Made by a program: the position numbers and the translations under genes | In this document: in pieces, positions 23,413 to 32,419 of the stretch | How positions within the stretch are numbered: position 1 is the stretch's first letter | Layout of the letters: the number at the start of each line of letters is the position of its first letter | Notes under the pieces: model-generated | The model's database searches: none | The model's input: the letters and a program-made list of their open reading frames with translations, nothing else | Told to the model about the DNA's origin: nothing | Origin: Polaribacter marinus | GTDB taxonomy: Bacteria > Bacteroidota > Bacteroidia > Flavobacteriales > Flavobacteriaceae | Direction: 5' to 3' | NCBI RefSeq assembly: GCF_022662535.1 | Contig: NZ_JAKQYM010000002.1 | Coordinates: 310,001 to 374,000 of the forward strand | Length of the DNA: 64,000 bases

Positions 23413-24960
23413 TTGGCAGAAAATAAAACTTCAGAAATTACAATAGGTAAAGAATTATATGGATATCAAAAAGATGCGCTACAAGAAATCTTTAATAGAT
23501 TTGAAACAGCATCTCCAGATTATCATTTATTATATCAATTACCCACTGGTGGTGGAAAAACAGTTATTTTTTCTGAGATTGTAAGACGCTATTTAGAAAC
23601 TTTTAAAAAGAAAGTTTTAGTGTTAACTCATAGGATAGAACTGAGTAAGCAAACGTCTAAAATGCTTGGAGAATTTGGTGTAAAAAACAAAATAATTAAT
23701 AGTACTGCAAAGTTAGACGATCAGGACAAATACAGTTGTTTTGTGGCAATGGTAGAAACTTTAAAGAATAGATTGAACGATGAAAAACTAGATATCTCTG
23801 ATATTGGTTTGGTAATTGTTGATGAAGCTCATTATAATTCTTTTACAAAAATATTTAAATTTTTCGATCAATCTTTTATTTTAGGAGTTACAGCAACACC
23901 TCTAAGTTCTAATATAAAATTACCAATGTATGAGAATTATCAAGAACTATTTGTTGGTGAATCTATTCAGCATTTAATTGATCATGAATACTTAGCAAGT
24001 GCTAATTTATATTCTTATAATGTTGGTTTAACTTCTTTAGAAGTAGGAGCAAATGGAGATTATACCGTTAAATCTTCAGAAGATTTATATACCAATACAG
24101 ACATGCTTTCTAAATTGGTTTCGGCTTATGAAGAAACAGCAAAAGGAAAGAAAACTTTAATATTTAATAACGGAATTAACACTTCAATTCAAGTGTATCA
24201 TGCATTTAAAAAAGCAGGATATCCTATTGCTCATTTAGATAATACCAACACTAGAAAAGAAAGAGATTTTATTTTAAAATGGTTTAAGAAAACACCAAAT
24301 GCTATTATTACTTCTGTAAGTATTTTAACAACAGGGTTTGATGAACCAACAATTGAAGCAATTATTTTAAATAGAGCTACAAAATCATTAACCTTATATT
24401 ATCAAATGATTGGCCGTGGTTCTAGGATTTTAGATAACAAAAGTACTTTTGATGTAATTGACTTAGGAAACAATTTCCACAGATTTGGTCCTTGGGGAGC
24501 AGATTTAGATTGGCAAAAAATGTTTAGAGCACCAGATTATTATTTAAATGCAATTTTATCTGATGAAGAAATAGAAAGTACATTTAGATATGAGCTTCCT
24601 GCTGATGTAAAAAAAGAATTTGCGAAATCTACAGATACCTATTTCGATATGAAAAAAGTATATATAGATACTATTAGAGCAGGAGAATCTTCTAAAAGAG
24701 TTTTAGAAAAATCAATAGAGCATCATGCAAAAATGTGTATAGAAAATAGTGAAGATGTTTTTGATGCATTAATTTTAGCTAAAATGTTAGGAGAAGAAAT
24801 TGATGATAGAATTAATAGATATGCTAAATGTATTTCTAAAAGTACACACAATTTTGTAACTTGGTTAAAAGATGATTATCGAAAGAAATTAAATGCTTAC
24901 TTAAGAGCTAACTTTGATGAAGATTTCGAGAAAATCCATGGATACCCTCCAGAAGAGTAG
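23413..24960 (+). CDS. DEAD/DEAH-box helicase, superfamily 2
   Basis: 515 residues starting at a TTG codon. A stop (TAA at 23398-23400) closes the frame upstream, no ATG exists before the Walker A motif, and the promoter at 23361-23392 fits this start. Motif I is LLYQLPTGGGKTVIF (about 41-55), motif II VIVDEAHYNS (about 136-145), motif III LGVTATPLS, and motif VI YQMIGRGSRIL (about 332-342). The layout is like the SSL2/type III restriction-helicase-like group, with a short C-terminal helical region of unknown role. It is probably an ATP-driven nucleic-acid translocase; substrate unknown. It ends in a strong terminator. Confidence 0.88.
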   Translation: MAENKTSEITIGKELYGYQKDALQEIFNRFETASPDYHLLYQLPTGGGKTVIFSEIVRRYLETFKKKVLVLTHRIELSKQTSKMLGEFGVKNKIINSTAKLDDQDKYSCFVAMVETLKNRLNDEKLDISDIGLVIVDEAHYNSFTKIFKFFDQSFILGVTATPLSSNIKLPMYENYQELFVGESIQHLIDHEYLASANLYSYNVGLTSLEVGANGDYTVKSSEDLYTNTDMLSKLVSAYEETAKGKKTLIFNNGINTSIQVYHAFKKAGYPIAHLDNTNTRKERDFILKWFKKTPNAIITSVSILTTGFDEPTIEAIILNRATKSLTLYYQMIGRGSRILDNKSTFDVIDLGNNFHRFGPWGADLDWQKMFRAPDYYLNAILSDEEIESTFRYELPADVKKEFAKSTDTYFDMKKVYIDTIRAGESSKRVLEKSIEHHAKMCIENSEDVFDALILAKMLGEEIDDRINRYAKCISKSTHNFVTWLKDDYRKKLNAYLRANFDEDFEKIHGYPPEE

Positions 24961-24978
24961 TAAATACAAGTAAAACAA

Positions 24979-25008
24979 TAAGTGAAAATTTTTTTTCACT
25001 TTTTTTTT
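24979..25008 (+). terminator. Intrinsic terminator after the helicase gene
   Basis: AGTGAAAA (24981-24988) pairs with TTTTCACT (24993-25000), followed by eight T. Confidence 0.85.
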
Positions 25009-25090
25009 GCTTTTGTGTTTTGTATTAAAAAATAATTTACATTTGAAGCACTTATTTTAAGTGAAATGTTAAGTTTTTCTTATTTCGGGA

Positions 25091-25202
25091 ATAATTATCA
25101 GTCGGAGAATGATAATTATATAGCATTTTGGAAATGCAACGAAAAAATTAAGGTATCTCCGTTTTCTTTTCTTCAAGAATTGCAACTTTATTCAAAGTTG
25201 CA
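25091..25202 (+). promoter_or_regulatory. Structured leader of the polyamine operon
   Basis: This is the core of the 318-base gap before the arginine decarboxylase gene. Three hairpins can be read: ATAATTATC/GATAATTAT (25091-25099 with 25111-25119), GCATTT/AAATGC (25123-25128 with 25132-25137), and TGCAACTTT/AAAGTTGCA (25181-25189 with 25194-25202). TGCAAC occurs twice (25134-25139 and 25181-25186) against a single GTTGCA (25197-25202), so two folds exclude each other. I recognise no known riboswitch. Control by polyamine level is a guess. Confidence 0.4.
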
Positions 25203-25326
25203 CGTAGTTTACTTGCAAATATTACAGTGATAAAAAATCTTTTTAATAGGATTATAACTACTATTCTAAAACATTCATTTTGTTTTAGTTCAGTGCATTT
25301 ATCATTTACATAATATAAAACACAAA

Positions 25327-26775
25327 GTGAACACAAAATACATAGATTTAGTCGAGCAAACGTTCGATTTCCCTCAAGAGGAATTCAAAACAGAAAATAA
25401 TAAATTGTTTTGGCACGGAATTAATTTAATGGAACTAACCGCTAAATATGGCGCTCCATTAAAATTCACATACTTACCAAAAATTTCAGAAAACATCATT
25501 AAAGCCAAAGGTTGGTTTCAAAATAGTATAGCAAAGCATAACTATAAAGGAAAATACTTTTATAGTTATTGTACAAAAAGCTCTCATTTTAAGCATGTTT
25601 TAAATGAAGCTTTAAAAAATGATATCCATATAGAAACTTCTTCTGCTTTTGATATTGACATCATTAATAACCTTAAAAAAGAAGGAAAAATAAAAGACAA
25701 TACATTTATTATTTGTAACGGATTTAAACGCGATCAATACATTAAAAATATTGGTGGTTTAATTAATTCTGGACATCAAAACTGCATTCCTATAATTGAT
25801 AATTTTGAAGAACTTCCCTTACTTCAAAAAGAAACATCAAGACCTTTTAAAGTAGGCATTCGAATTGCTTCAGAAGAAGAACCTAAATTTGAATTTTATA
25901 CTTCTAGATTAGGTATTGGTTATAAAAATATTGTTTCTTTTTATGAGCGTGAAATTGCTAATAACGAGCAAGTTGATTTGAAAATGTTGCACTTTTTTAT
26001 CAATACAGGAATAAAAGACAATGCCTATTATTGGAACGAGTTAATGAAATGTTTAAACGTTTACATCAACTTAAAAAAAGTATGTTCTTCCTTAGATAGC
26101 TTAAATATTGGTGGCGGATTTCCAATAAAAAACTCATTGGCTTTTGACTATGATTATGAATATATGATTGATGAAATTATCAATCAGATTAAACAAGCAT
26201 GTGATGAAGCAGAAGTAGAAGTGCCAAATATTTTTACAGAATTTGGGAGTTTTACTGTAGGAGAATCTGGTGCAGCGATTTATGAAGTTTTATATCAGAA
26301 AAAACAAAATGATAGAGAACGTTGGAATATGATCAACTCATCATTTATTACAACTTTACCCGATTCTTGGGCAATAAATAAGCGTTTTGTGATGCTACCC
26401 ATAAACAAATGGAACAGACAATATGAACGTGTTTTGTTAGGAGGATTAACTTGTGATAGCGATGATTATTACAATTCTGAACAGCATATAAATGGAATTT
26501 ATTTACCTGTTTATGAGAAGGATAATCCGTTGTATATTGGTTTTTTTAACACAGGAGCATATCAAGAATCTATAGGAGGTTTTGGAGGTTTACAACATTG
26601 TTTGATACCGCATCCAAAACATTTAATTATAGATAGAGATGAAGATGGAAATTTAACTTCAAGAGTCTTTAAAGAACAACAAAAAAGTAGCGAATTGCTT
26701 TCTATATTAGGTTATGGAGAAGTATCCGAAAATAAAATTGAATCCGAAAAATTAGTAAAAGAAGCAGTATTATAA
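25327..26775 (+). CDS. Arginine decarboxylase, short alanine-racemase-fold type
   Basis: 482 residues, GTG start. PLP-dependent group IV decarboxylase fold: the PLP-Lys region is YFYSYCTKSSHFKHVLNEAL (Lys near 85), the Gly-rich phosphate loop is LNIGGGFPIK (about 257-266), and the C-terminal Cys/Asp region is GLTCDSDDYY. It is far shorter than classical biosynthetic SpeA (about 630 residues or more). Flavobacterial proteins of this type are annotated arginine decarboxylase, which fits the agmatinase gene next door: arginine to agmatine plus CO2. A related diamine or carboxy-polyamine substrate is not excluded by sequence alone. First gene of a five-gene operon, behind a long structured leader. 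Confidence 0.82.
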   Translation: MNTKYIDLVEQTFDFPQEEFKTENNKLFWHGINLMELTAKYGAPLKFTYLPKISENIIKAKGWFQNSIAKHNYKGKYFYSYCTKSSHFKHVLNEALKNDIHIETSSAFDIDIINNLKKEGKIKDNTFIICNGFKRDQYIKNIGGLINSGHQNCIPIIDNFEELPLLQKETSRPFKVGIRIASEEEPKFEFYTSRLGIGYKNIVSFYEREIANNEQVDLKMLHFFINTGIKDNAYYWNELMKCLNVYINLKKVCSSLDSLNIGGGFPIKNSLAFDYDYEYMIDEIINQIKQACDEAEVEVPNIFTEFGSFTVGESGAAIYEVLYQKKQNDRERWNMINSSFITTLPDSWAINKRFVMLPINKWNRQYERVLLGGLTCDSDDYYNSEQHINGIYLPVYEKDNPLYIGFFNTGAYQESIGGFGGLQHCLIPHPKHLIIDRDEDGNLTSRVFKEQQKSSELLSILGYGEVSENKIESEKLVKEAVL

Positions 26776-26785
26776 TAAACATAAA

Positions 26786-27730
26786 ATGAATACAAATAAA
26801 ACCTATGCAGGAATTCCACAAGAGTTTGGAAACCTATCAACATCAAAAATCGTAATAATTCCTATTCCATATGATGGAACAAGTACCTGGCAAAAAGGAG
26901 CAGATAAAGGGCCACAAGCTTTTTTAGAGGCTTCTGAAAACATGGAATTATATGACATTGAAACCGATTCTGAAGTTTATAAAGAAGGTGTTTATTTAGC
27001 TGAGGCTATTACAGAAAATATTTCTCCTGAAGCAATGGTTGAAGAAGTGCATCAAATCACAAAAAAATATATCAATAGAAATAAATTTGTGACTGCTTTT
27101 GGAGGAGAACATTCAATATCTATAGGAACCATTAGAGCTTTTAATGAGTGTTTTGATAATTTAACGGTTTTACATATAGATGCCCATGCAGATTTAAGAA
27201 AAGAGTATGATGGCTCTACTTGTAATCATGCTTGTGCGGTTTATGAAGCTAATTCTACAACAAATTTGGTACAAGTTGGTATTAGAAGTATGGATATTTC
27301 TGAAAAAAGAAATATGAATTTAGATAAAGTTTTCTTTGCACATGATATGGCTGTTAATGAAGATTGGATGGAAGATGTAATAGATCAACTAACAGAAAAT
27401 GTTTTTATTACGTTCGATTTAGATGCTTTAGATCCTTCTATTATGCCATCAACAGGGACACCTGAACCAGGAGGATTATTTTATTATGAAACGTTAGATT
27501 TTTTAAAACAAGTATTTAAAGAAAAAAATGTTGTTGGTTTTGATATGGTAGAATTATGCCCGAATGAAAATGAGAAATCATCCGATTTTTTAGCAGCTAA
27601 ATTGTTTTACAAAATGTTAAGCTACAAATTTGCTTCTAAGGACGATTCTTATGATAATGGTGAAGAATTAATGAATACTAATCCCTTTAGCAAACTATCG
27701 AAGTTTAAAGATGATGACGATGATTTTTAG
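26786..27730 (+). CDS. speB: Agmatinase (ureohydrolase family)
   Basis: 314 residues. The binuclear manganese ligands are all present: GGEHS (about 107-111), DAHADLR (about 132-138), and FDLDALDPSIMPSTGTPEPGG (Asp pair near 213-215, with the substrate loop after it). It would split agmatine to putrescine and urea. The N-terminal TSTWQKGADKGPQAFLEAS is typical of the family. The C-terminus has an acidic tail (KFKDDDDDF). It starts ten bases after the decarboxylase stop, so the two form a unit that turns arginine into putrescine. The specificity (agmatine, not arginine or guanidinobutyrate) is inferred from that pairing. Confidence 0.85.
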   Translation: MNTNKTYAGIPQEFGNLSTSKIVIIPIPYDGTSTWQKGADKGPQAFLEASENMELYDIETDSEVYKEGVYLAEAITENISPEAMVEEVHQITKKYINRNKFVTAFGGEHSISIGTIRAFNECFDNLTVLHIDAHADLRKEYDGSTCNHACAVYEANSTTNLVQVGIRSMDISEKRNMNLDKVFFAHDMAVNEDWMEDVIDQLTENVFITFDLDALDPSIMPSTGTPEPGGLFYYETLDFLKQVFKEKNVVGFDMVELCPNENEKSSDFLAAKLFYKMLSYKFASKDDSYDNGEELMNTNPFSKLSKFKDDDDDF

Positions 27731-27739
27731 TGTTATAAA

Positions 27740-29269
27740 ATGATTAAGAACATTGAGAATATTGAGCTTCATTATTTAACCTTAACGGATTATAAACAGC
27801 TAAAAGAAGCAATGATTCAGGCATACACTAGTATGCCAGATTCTTATTGGAAAGAAAATCAAATTAAATCTTTAATTGAAAAATTTCCTGAAGGACAAGT
27901 GGTTATCAAAATAAATGATGAACTAGCTGGTTGTGCACTTTCTATTAAAATAGATTATGATAGTTTTGATGAACAACATACCTATAAAGACATAACCGAT
28001 AATTATACCTTTGATACGCATGATGAAAATGGTGATGTTTTATACGGAATTGATGTTTTTATAAAATCGGAATACAGGGGCTTACGCTTAGGTAGAAGGT
28101 TGTATGATTATAGAAAAGAGTTAGCAGAAAAGCAAAACTTAAGAGGGATTGCATTTGGAGGAAGAATTCCGAATTATCATAAATATGCAGCAACTTTATC
28201 ACCAAAAGAATATATCGAAAGTGTAAAACGAAAAGAAATTAACGATCCGGTTTTAAACTTTCAAATTTCAAATGATTTTCATCCTTCAAAAATTTTAAAA
28301 GGATATTTAGAAGGTGATGAAAATTCGGGTGAGTTTGCGGTTTTATTAGAATGGGATAATATTTATTACGAGAAAAAATCTAAAAAAGCAGCGACAAAGA
28401 AAAAAGTAGTTCGCTTAGGATTGATTCAATGGCAAATGCGTTTGTATAAAGATTTAGAAGAATTAATGCAGCAAGCAGAATATTTTGTAGATGCAGTCTC
28501 TGCTTACAGATCTGATTTTGCATTGTTTCCAGAGTTTTTTAATGCGCCTTTAATGGCAGCTAATAATCACTTACCAGAATCGGAAGCTATTAGAGAATTG
28601 GCAAAATATACTCCGCAAATTGTTCAGAAATTTTCTGAGTTGGCAATTACATACAACATCAATATTATTACAGGTAGCATGCCCGAAATAAAAGATGAGT
28701 TGCTGTATAATGTTGGTTATATCTGCAAAAGAGATGGTAGTACAGAACGTTATGAAAAATTACACGTTACACCAGATGAAGCAAAAGTTTGGGGAATGCA
28801 AGGTGGTAATGAAATAAAAACGTTTGATACCGATTGCGGTAAAATTGGCGTATTAATTTGTTATGATTCTGAGTTTCCTGAATTAAGCAGAATTTTAGCA
28901 GATGAAGGCATGGATATTTTGTTTGTTCCATTTTTAACAGATACTCAAAACGGATATTCTAGAGTGCGTCATTGTGCACAAGCAAGAGCTATAGAAAACG
29001 AGTGCTATGTTGCCATTGCTGGCAGTGTTGGTAATTTACCAAAAGTAAATAATATGGACATTCAGTATGCACAGTCGATGGTATTTACGCCTTGCGATTT
29101 CTCTTTTCCTGCAAACGGAATTAAGGCAGAAGCAACTACAAATACCGAAATGATTTTAATTGCTGATGTGGATTTAGATTTGCTAAAAGACCTGAATCAA
29201 TTTGGAAGTGTACGTAATTTAAAAGATAGAAGAAAAGACATATTCGAAGTTAAAAGACTTCAAAAATAA
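27740..29269 (+). CDS. GNAT acetyltransferase-nitrilase fusion protein
   Basis: 509 residues. The N-terminal 215 form a GNAT fold (LTLTDYKQLKEAMIQAYTSM; acetyl-CoA loop YRGLRLGRRLYDYRKELAEK). From about 225 on lies a carbon-nitrogen hydrolase domain with the Glu-Lys-Cys triad: Glu in DFALFPEFFNAPL, Lys in YEKLHVTPDE, and Cys in GVLICYDSEFPE. The nitrilase family includes N-carbamoylputrescine amidase. The acetyltransferase half suggests acylation or deacylation of a polyamine or of an amide-bearing intermediate. The substrates are not known. It starts ten bases after the agmatinase gene and 13 before the next one, so it belongs to the polyamine operon. Confidence 0.85.
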   Translation: MIKNIENIELHYLTLTDYKQLKEAMIQAYTSMPDSYWKENQIKSLIEKFPEGQVVIKINDELAGCALSIKIDYDSFDEQHTYKDITDNYTFDTHDENGDVLYGIDVFIKSEYRGLRLGRRLYDYRKELAEKQNLRGIAFGGRIPNYHKYAATLSPKEYIESVKRKEINDPVLNFQISNDFHPSKILKGYLEGDENSGEFAVLLEWDNIYYEKKSKKAATKKKVVRLGLIQWQMRLYKDLEELMQQAEYFVDAVSAYRSDFALFPEFFNAPLMAANNHLPESEAIRELAKYTPQIVQKFSELAITYNINIITGSMPEIKDELLYNVGYICKRDGSTERYEKLHVTPDEAKVWGMQGGNEIKTFDTDCGKIGVLICYDSEFPELSRILADEGMDILFVPFLTDTQNGYSRVRHCAQARAIENECYVAIAGSVGNLPKVNNMDIQYAQSMVFTPCDFSFPANGIKAEATTNTEMILIADVDLDLLKDLNQFGSVRNLKDRRKDIFEVKRLQK

Positions 29270-29281
29270 CAAGATTTAAAA

Positions 29282-30250
29282 ATGAAAAAACCAATTACAA
29301 ATTTTATAGAAAAATACTTTTTACACTTTAACGCTGCTGCATTAGTTGATGCTGCTAAAGGGTATGAAGCACAATTAAATAAAGGATCTAAAATGTTAGT
29401 TTCTTTAGCAGGAGCAATGAGTACAGCAGAATTAGGAAAGATTTTTGCAGAAATGATTCGTCAAAATAAAGTGCAAATTGTTTCTTGTACAGGTGCCAAC
29501 TTAGAGGAAGATGTTATGAATTTAGTAGCACATTCTCATTACAAACGTGTACCTAATTATAGAGATTTAACGCCGCAAGATGAATGGGATTTATTAGAAA
29601 AAGGCTTAAACCGAGTTACTGATACATGTATTCCAGAAGAAGAAGCTTTTAGAAGAATTCAAGAGCATATTGTAAAAATTTGGAAGGAGGCAGAAGCAAA
29701 GGGAGAACGTTATTTACCACATGAATACATGTATAAATTATTATTGTCTGGTGTTTTAGAGCAATATTATGAAATAGACATTAAAGATTCTTGGATGTAC
29801 GCTGCTGCAGAAAAAAACCTACCTATTATTTGTCCGGGTTGGGAAGATTCTACCATGGGTAATATTTTTGCTTCTTATGTTTTAAAAGGAGAGTTAAAAG
29901 CAAGTACTGTAAAATCGGGGATTGAATATATGACCTTCTTAGCAGATTGGTATACAAATAACTCTAAAAACGGCATTGGTTTTTTTCAAATAGGAGGAGG
30001 GATTGCTGGAGATTTTCCAATATGTGTTGTACCGATGTTATACCAAGATATGGAAAAACCAGAAACGCCATTTTGGAGTTATTTCTGTCAGATTTCTGAC
30101 TCTACTACCAGTTATGGTTCATATTCTGGTGCTGTACCCAACGAAAAAATTACTTGGGGAAAATTAGATATTGATACGCCAAAATTTATTATAGAAAGTG
30201 ACGCAACGATTGTTGCACCATTAATTTTCGCATACTTATTAGAGATGTAA
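29282..30250 (+). CDS. Deoxyhypusine synthase-like protein
   Basis: 322 residues. NAD-binding core with GANLEEDVMNLVAH, CPGWEDSTMGNIFASYVL and the C-terminal motif ITWGKLDIDTPKFIIESDATIV, in which Lys294 aligns with the catalytic Lys of eukaryotic deoxyhypusine synthase. The His-His of the eukaryotic motif GGGVVKHHI is replaced here by GGGIAGDFPI, so the reaction may differ. Bacteria have EF-P rather than eIF5A, so protein modification is unlikely. Within a putrescine operon the simplest idea is aminobutyl transfer between amines, giving a longer polyamine such as homospermidine or spermidine. This is inference. Confidence 0.85.
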   Translation: MKKPITNFIEKYFLHFNAAALVDAAKGYEAQLNKGSKMLVSLAGAMSTAELGKIFAEMIRQNKVQIVSCTGANLEEDVMNLVAHSHYKRVPNYRDLTPQDEWDLLEKGLNRVTDTCIPEEEAFRRIQEHIVKIWKEAEAKGERYLPHEYMYKLLLSGVLEQYYEIDIKDSWMYAAAEKNLPIICPGWEDSTMGNIFASYVLKGELKASTVKSGIEYMTFLADWYTNNSKNGIGFFQIGGGIAGDFPICVVPMLYQDMEKPETPFWSYFCQISDSTTSYGSYSGAVPNEKITWGKLDIDTPKFIIESDATIVAPLIFAYLLEM

Positions 30251-30337
30251 AATATCTGCTCGTGTGCAATCGAGAATTCTTTTTTATGAAGAATTTATAA
30301 GCTTTCGACTGTGCTCAAGTAGAAAAAAAATAATATT

Positions 30338-30610
30338 ATGAAAAGAGTAATTGTAGAATACGCAAAATTAACCAAAGATATTTTAGATTTATTAATTGAT
30401 AAATATCCAGATGGTTATGATTATTCAGATATTATTTCCTTTAAAAATGCTAAAGGAGAAACTGTTAAAGCTGTAGAAGTACAAACAGAAGATACTATTT
30501 ATTTGGTAAAAATAAGTTCTAAATTAGAACAAGCCATGGAAGATTATGTAGATGATGAAGATTCTTTTGATGATAATGATGATTTTGATGTGAACGATTT
30601 AGAAGGTTGA
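30338..30610 (+). CDS. Small acidic protein, unknown
   Basis: 90 residues. The N-terminal part (MKRVIVEYAKLTKDILDLLI, then DYSDIISFKNAKGETVKAVE) is compact and folded-looking. The last 25 residues are almost all Asp, Glu and Asn (VDDEDSFDDNDDFDVNDLEG). No family was recognised; similar small acidic proteins are common in flavobacteria. It is the last gene of the polyamine operon, 88 bases after the deoxyhypusine-synthase-like gene. That gap holds two small hairpins, so it may also have its own expression. A strong terminator follows. Confidence 0.65.
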   Translation: MKRVIVEYAKLTKDILDLLIDKYPDGYDYSDIISFKNAKGETVKAVEVQTEDTIYLVKISSKLEQAMEDYVDDEDSFDDNDDFDVNDLEG

Positions 30611-30627
30611 TAAATTAATTGACTAGT

Positions 30628-30672
30628 TAAAAAAAAATCTCTTTTCTTAAATGAAAAGAGATTTTATAAATT
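30628..30672. terminator. Bidirectional terminator of the polyamine operon and NYN gene
   Basis: AAAATCTCTTTTC (30634-30646) pairs with GAAAAGAGATTTT (30653-30665), with A and T runs outside. It lies between convergent genes. Confidence 0.9.
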
Positions 30673-30688
30673 TTTGTTGGTATTGATT

Positions 30689-31417
30689 TTATTTATTTTT
30701 TACGTAAATTAATTTGGATTTGCTTCTTGAGTTTTCTCTTTGTTCTAGTTCAAATTTACCAATAGATTTAATTAAAGGTGTTAGTTTATCAAAACCATAA
30801 TTTCTTGAATCAAAATTAGGTTGTTTTTTTTGAAGTAAACTACCAACATCACCCAGAAAAGCCCAACCATCATCGTCTGATAAATCAGAAATTGTAACGG
30901 AAATAAGAGAAATGACTTTAGATGTTATTTTATCAATACTTTCTTTATTATGGTCTTTTTGATTAATATTATCTTTCTTTTCGGTTTGTTTTCTAAGGAT
31001 TTCTATATAGATAAATTTATCACAAGCTACAATAAATGGGGTAGGTGTTTTTTTCTCTCCTATTCCTATAACTTGCATTCCAGCTTCTCGTAATCTCGTG
31101 GCTAGTTTTGTGAAATCGCTATCGCTTGATACCAAACAAAAACCATTTACTTTTTCAGAATATAGTATGTCCATGGCATCAATAATCATAGCAGAATCTG
31201 TAGCATTTTTTCCTGTGGTATATGCGTATTGTTGAATGGGAGTAATTGCATTTTGTAGCAACAAGTTTTTCCATTTAGATAAATGCGGACTTGTCCAATC
31301 GCCATAAATTCTTTTGATTGTTGGATTTCCATATTTTGCTATTTCCTCCATCATTTCTTTTACATGAGCAGAAGGAATATTGTCTCCATCTATGAGTACA
31401 GCTAAATTTAAATTCAT
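30689..31417 (-). CDS. NYN-domain ribonuclease-like protein with OST-HTH domain
   Basis: 242 residues. Residues about 1-140 form a LabA/NYN (PIN-like) domain. Its acidic residues are LIDGDNIPSAH (Asp 9 and 11), ATDSAMIIDAMDIL and CLVSSDSDFTKLATRLREAG. Residues about 165-240 look like an OST-HTH/LOTUS domain (VISLISVTISDLSDDDGWAF, then KKQPNFDSRNYGFDKLTPLI), which binds RNA or protein partners. NYN proteins are metal-dependent RNases; the target RNA is unknown. Transcribed alone, convergent to the polyamine operon. Confidence 0.85.
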   Translation of the reverse strand: MNLNLAVLIDGDNIPSAHVKEMMEEIAKYGNPTIKRIYGDWTSPHLSKWKNLLLQNAITPIQQYAYTTGKNATDSAMIIDAMDILYSEKVNGFCLVSSDSDFTKLATRLREAGMQVIGIGEKKTPTPFIVACDKFIYIEILRKQTEKKDNINQKDHNKESIDKITSKVISLISVTISDLSDDDGWAFLGDVGSLLQKKQPNFDSRNYGFDKLTPLIKSIGKFELEQRENSRSKSKLIYVKNK

Positions 31418-31608
31418 TCTTTTTATAAGTATACTGATTATTATAAGGTGTTGTATAGAAAACTATGTTTTGTCATTTTAAATTTATGACATTCAACTTT
31501 AATGTCAAGTTTCATTTTGTTTATAAGCTACTAATTTAACAAATAAAAATGAATAATTATTTTTGTGAATACGATTGCACTTCTTGTAGATATGACTTCT
31601 ATATGTGA

Positions 31609-32328
31609 TTAAATTTTTCTTCCTTTAATACCGCTTGCGCAGCCATAAAAGTACTCTACATATTCAATCTCAAATTCGAGTCGGTTAAAAATGTGATAAG
31701 CAGTTTCTGAGTTGTCAAATTTTTCTGTGTAAATACCTAACATTTTATATGTTTCTGGGCTTCCAAGAAAAATTTTTCCTAAAAAAGGAATAATCTTTTT
31801 TAAGTAAAACATATAGAAATGTTTTAATATTTTATTCTTGGGTACAGAAACATCAATAAGCGAAAATTGCCCAGATTGTTTTAGAATTCGGTGAATTTCG
31901 ATTGCTAATTTCTCTAACTGTTCAGTATTAAATGTTTTTAGTCCAAAGACAGAAATTACAAAATCAGCCGATTCTTTTGAGATAGAGTTCTCAAATACAT
32001 TTTCTTTTAGAATTGTAATTTTTGATTGATGGTACTTTTTTTTATTTTTCTTTGCTCGATTTATCATTTCATCAGAAAAATCTAATCCAATTAGTTTTGA
32101 GTCTTTATTTGAATTTTTTAAAATATATTTCCAACATTCTCCCATTCCTGTCATTAAGTCAATAACTGTTTTACCAGAGTCTATTTTAATATCCATGACA
32201 CATTTTTTTCTCCATCTTTCACTAAAACCGAAAGAAGCTATATAATTCATTATAGAATAAGAATGACTCATTTGATCAAATAGTTTTTGAATATATTTAG
32301 CTTCATAAATTTTTGATAATTCTTGCAT
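31609..32328 (-). CDS. Class I SAM-dependent methyltransferase, UbiE-like
   Basis: 239 residues. The SAM motif I region is KTVIDLMTGMGECWKYIL (about 54-71), post-I LIGLDFSDEMI (about 78-88) and motif II FVISVFGLKTF (about 122-132). The start YEAKYIQKLFDQMSHSYSIM resembles the UbiE/MenG opening YDxxFDxxxxxYD. Motif I has Cys where a Gly is usual, so it is probably a distant paralogue and not the quinone enzyme itself. The substrate is unknown. It lies after the fumarylacetoacetase terminator, so it has its own promoter in the 92-base gap. Confidence 0.8.
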   Translation of the reverse strand: MQELSKIYEAKYIQKLFDQMSHSYSIMNYIASFGFSERWRKKCVMDIKIDSGKTVIDLMTGMGECWKYILKNSNKDSKLIGLDFSDEMINRAKKNKKKYHQSKITILKENVFENSISKESADFVISVFGLKTFNTEQLEKLAIEIHRILKQSGQFSLIDVSVPKNKILKHFYMFYLKKIIPFLGKIFLGSPETYKMLGIYTEKFDNSETAYHIFNRLEFEIEYVEYFYGCASGIKGRKI

Positions 32329-32362
32329 TCTTTTTGTGAGGTTGAATTATTTTTTGGCATAA

Positions 32363-32396
32363 AAAAAACCTTATCTAAAATAAGGCTTTTTTTCTT
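32363..32396 (-). terminator. Intrinsic terminator after the fumarylacetoacetase gene
   Basis: CCTTAT (with flanking A) pairs with ATAAGG around CTAAA, with T runs on both strands, so it could act in either direction. It lies 24 bases after the fah stop and before the methyltransferase gene on the same strand. Confidence 0.75.
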
Positions 32397-32419
32397 GTTT
32401 ACTTTTCTATGAGTATTTT

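Noticed and set aside
25148..25336. Minus-strand frame within the polyamine leader
   Set aside because: It covers the hairpins of the leader and has no recognisable domain; the structured-RNA reading explains the sequence better.
30250..30338. Hairpins between the deoxyhypusine-synthase-like gene and the small acidic gene as a terminator
   Set aside because: CTCG/CGAG and TTCTT/AAGAA are short and lack a T run directly after them.
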